Notes under the pieces: generated by a model | Seen by the model: only the letters and a program-made list of their open reading frames with translations | The model's database searches: none | Told to the model about the DNA's origin: nothing | Part shown: positions 41,235 through 41,296 of the stretch, piece after piece | Layout: every line of letters starts with the position of its first letter | How positions within the stretch are numbered: position 1 is the first letter of the stretch | Translations under genes and position numbers: made by a program | Assembly (NCBI GenBank): GCA_016930575.1 | Contig: JAFGGL010000049.1 | Span: 1-41,296 of the forward strand | DNA: 41,296 nt | DNA from: Clostridiales bacterium | Lineage (GTDB): Bacteria > Bacillota > Clostridia > Christensenellales > Aristaeellaceae | Reading direction: 5' to 3'

Positions 41235-41296
41235 GCGGTCGTGGCGGAATTGGCATACGCGCACGTTTGAGGGGCGTGTTCTTAACCGAGTATGGG
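41235..41296 (+). tRNA. tRNA-Leu(GAG), 5' part, cut by window edge
   Basis: The sequence GCGGTCGTGGCGGAATTGGC begins the acceptor strand and the leucine-type D arm. The anticodon stem CACGT/GCGTG encloses the loop TTGAGGG, giving anticodon GAG, which reads CUC and CUU. The following TTCTTAACCGAGTATGGG starts the long class II variable arm. The T arm and 3' acceptor lie outside the window. It diverges from rplM and is driven by the promoter at 41195-41223. Confidence 0.9.

Noticed and set aside
1-41296. CRISPR arrays, transposases, phage genes, or recent transfer islands
   Set aside because: No tandem spaced repeats, transposase or integrase motifs, or composition breaks were seen. Gene order is largely that of conserved housekeeping clusters.

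Overview
The window looks like a chromosomal segment of a GC-rich member of the Clostridia. The evidence is B. subtilis-type gene neighbourhoods (mrfA-mrfB, ctsR-clpC, miaB-ymcA-mutS-mutL), strong sigma-A promoters, AGGAGG ribosome sites, a CtsR operator and single-membrane export systems. A Christensenellales-like lineage is plausible, but that is inference. I see no phage, insertion sequence or CRISPR array. Most long open frames on the strand opposite a gene are shadows caused by the high GC content.

Region 1 (1-7570, minus strand): the start of a membrane protein gene cut by the window edge; a TPR protein behind the mitomycin-repair pair mrfB and mrfA, whose promoter carries a LexA-like box; then clpC behind ctsR with a CtsR operator. 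Region 2 (7600-8600, plus): a 43-residue one-helix membrane protein followed by a TraX-family protein, tail to tail with icd. Region 3 (9893-22746, minus): ten tightly packed genes behind one visible promoter: B12-type radical SAM protein, DUF2344, rng, miaB, ylbF/ymcA-like, mutS, mutL, miaA, ynbB-like and rluB. It joins tRNA A37 modification (MiaA plus MiaB), RNA processing, pseudouridylation and mismatch repair.

Region 4 (22790-26914, plus): a doubtful small basic ORF containing the ftsA promoter, then ftsA, ftsZ and a ferritin-like/VIT1 iron transporter. Region 5 (26922-37484): the most unusual part. A minus-strand six-gene cluster has one MacB/YknZ-type permease, one ATPase and four membrane-fusion (adaptor) proteins of two types, each type present twice. 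It diverges from a response regulator/histidine kinase pair. Between them lies a symmetric operator of two inverted pairs of 11-bp-spaced direct repeats. A secreted beta-propeller protein follows on the plus strand. I infer that the two-component system controls the cluster and itself, probably as an envelope-stress or peptide/metal efflux module.

Region 6 (37598-41296): a Na+/phosphate cotransporter with a PhoU-like tail, thiN, the rpsI-rplM ribosomal operon with a TTG start and a structured leader, and the 5' part of a tRNA-Leu(GAG) behind a perfect consensus promoter.
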